Source: a candidate division TA06 bacterium (GTDB taxonomy: Bacteria; Hydrothermota; DG-26; E44-bin18; JADFOU01). Taken from it: DNA of 14,988 bases. The position numbers and the translations under genes were made by a program. Below are positions 14,683 through 14,988 of this stretch, one piece after another. Each line of letters starts with the position of its first letter. Position 1 is the first letter of the stretch. The notes under the pieces were generated by a model. That model had not been told where the DNA came from. It made no database searches and saw only the letters and a program-made list of their open reading frames with translations. The stretch covers positions 1-14,988 of the forward strand of contig JADFOU010000017.1 in assembly GCA_022562655.1 (NCBI GenBank), in the 5' to 3' direction.

Positions 14683-14988
14683 TCATTGTGTTACTTCTTC
14701 GAGAATCCAAAGGTTTGAGGCTCCATCGGGAGGTACCAGACCGACAATTTCCAGCGGTGCAGAGGAGAAGACCACCTTTTTTCCGTCCGGTGACCAATAA
14801 GGAAATCCATTTTTACAATTCTCGGAAGTAATTGCATCCAAGACATTTCTCTCGCCATTTGTGAGGTTGAAGGTTTGGAGATACTCATCAAAACTCAAAA
14901 CAAGGAGGTTGGAATCGAATGGATGAAACTGAGGCGATTGGCCTAAGGGTGCATAGCACTGCTTGGAGGAGTCCACAAGAAAATAAAC
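14683..14988 (-). CDS. C-terminal end of a PD40/TolB-like beta-propeller protein (partial)
   Basis: The frame is open to the right edge of the window; about 101 residues are visible and the N-terminus lies outside. A GTG at 14976 is an internal codon rather than a convincing start. The segment GFPYWSPDGKKVVFSS followed by ASNLWILEE is a classic PD40 (WD40-like) repeat as in TolB and related periplasmic propellers, and an earlier repeat is suggested by QSPQFHPFDSNLLVLSF. The exact role cannot be told from the end alone; it could be a TolB-like or a sensor-domain propeller. Its stop lies about 180 bases before dnaG. A promoter-like signal intervenes, so it is probably a separate transcription unit. 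No clear terminator follows it. Confidence 0.75.
   Translation of the reverse strand, partial: VYFLVDSSKQCYAPLGQSPQFHPFDSNLLVLSFDEYLQTFNLTNGERNVLDAITSENCKNGFPYWSPDGKKVVFSSAPLEIVGLVPPDGASNLWILEEVTQ

Noticed and set aside
1..14988. CRISPR arrays, insertion sequences, integrases or phage genes
   Set aside because: I found no regularly spaced direct repeats, transposase motifs or terminal inverted repeats.

Overview
The window looks like part of the chromosome of an uncultured Gram-negative (diderm) bacterium. The evidence is a PorV/PorQ-type outer-membrane barrel, a secreted protein with a type IX-style C-terminal sorting domain, and a sigma-70 factor whose regions 2 and 4 are of the standard proteobacterial kind. 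A FCB-type candidate phylum or a Desulfobacterota-like lineage would fit, but I cannot place it more closely. Every convincing gene is on the minus strand, so the layout is best read from right to left.

Right end (14.99 to 10.6 kb): the C-terminal end of a PD40/TolB-like beta-propeller protein, then dnaG (primase) and rpoD (housekeeping sigma factor) only 17 bases apart. This is the dnaG-rpoD core of the macromolecular-synthesis operon, without rpsU directly upstream. A sigma-70-like promoter precedes dnaG, and a good intrinsic terminator follows rpoD at about 10.62-10.66 kb. RpoD carries a diverged internal duplication in its non-conserved region.

Middle (10.6 to 7.66 kb): a two-gene operon encodes a secreted seven-repeat Asp-box beta-propeller with a C-terminal sorting-like domain, followed by a PorV/PorQ-family outer-membrane protein. 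This resembles a type IX secretion cargo next to a carrier-type barrel.

Left (7.2 to 0.26 kb): a beta-oxidation operon in the order PaaK-like acyl-CoA ligase, FadI-type thiolase, FadJ-type hydratase/3-hydroxyacyl-CoA dehydrogenase, and a long acyl-CoA dehydrogenase. Together these cover activation and all four steps of the cycle. Electron-transfer flavoprotein genes are not in the window. A small, possibly frameshifted ORF follows and runs off the left edge; it contains a perfect 12-bp inverted repeat.

The most interesting observation is regulatory. Both accessory operons are preceded, in long intergenic regions, by full matches to the sigma-54 (RpoN) -24/-12 promoter pattern TGGCAC-N5-TTGC: at 7183-7197 for the beta-oxidation operon and at 10444-10458 for the propeller/PorV operon. 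Repeats that could be enhancer sites lie about 110-150 bases upstream of each. This suggests that two functionally different operons, fatty-acid or organic-acid oxidation and an exported surface protein, respond to sigma-54 activators, while dnaG-rpoD has a sigma-70-like promoter.
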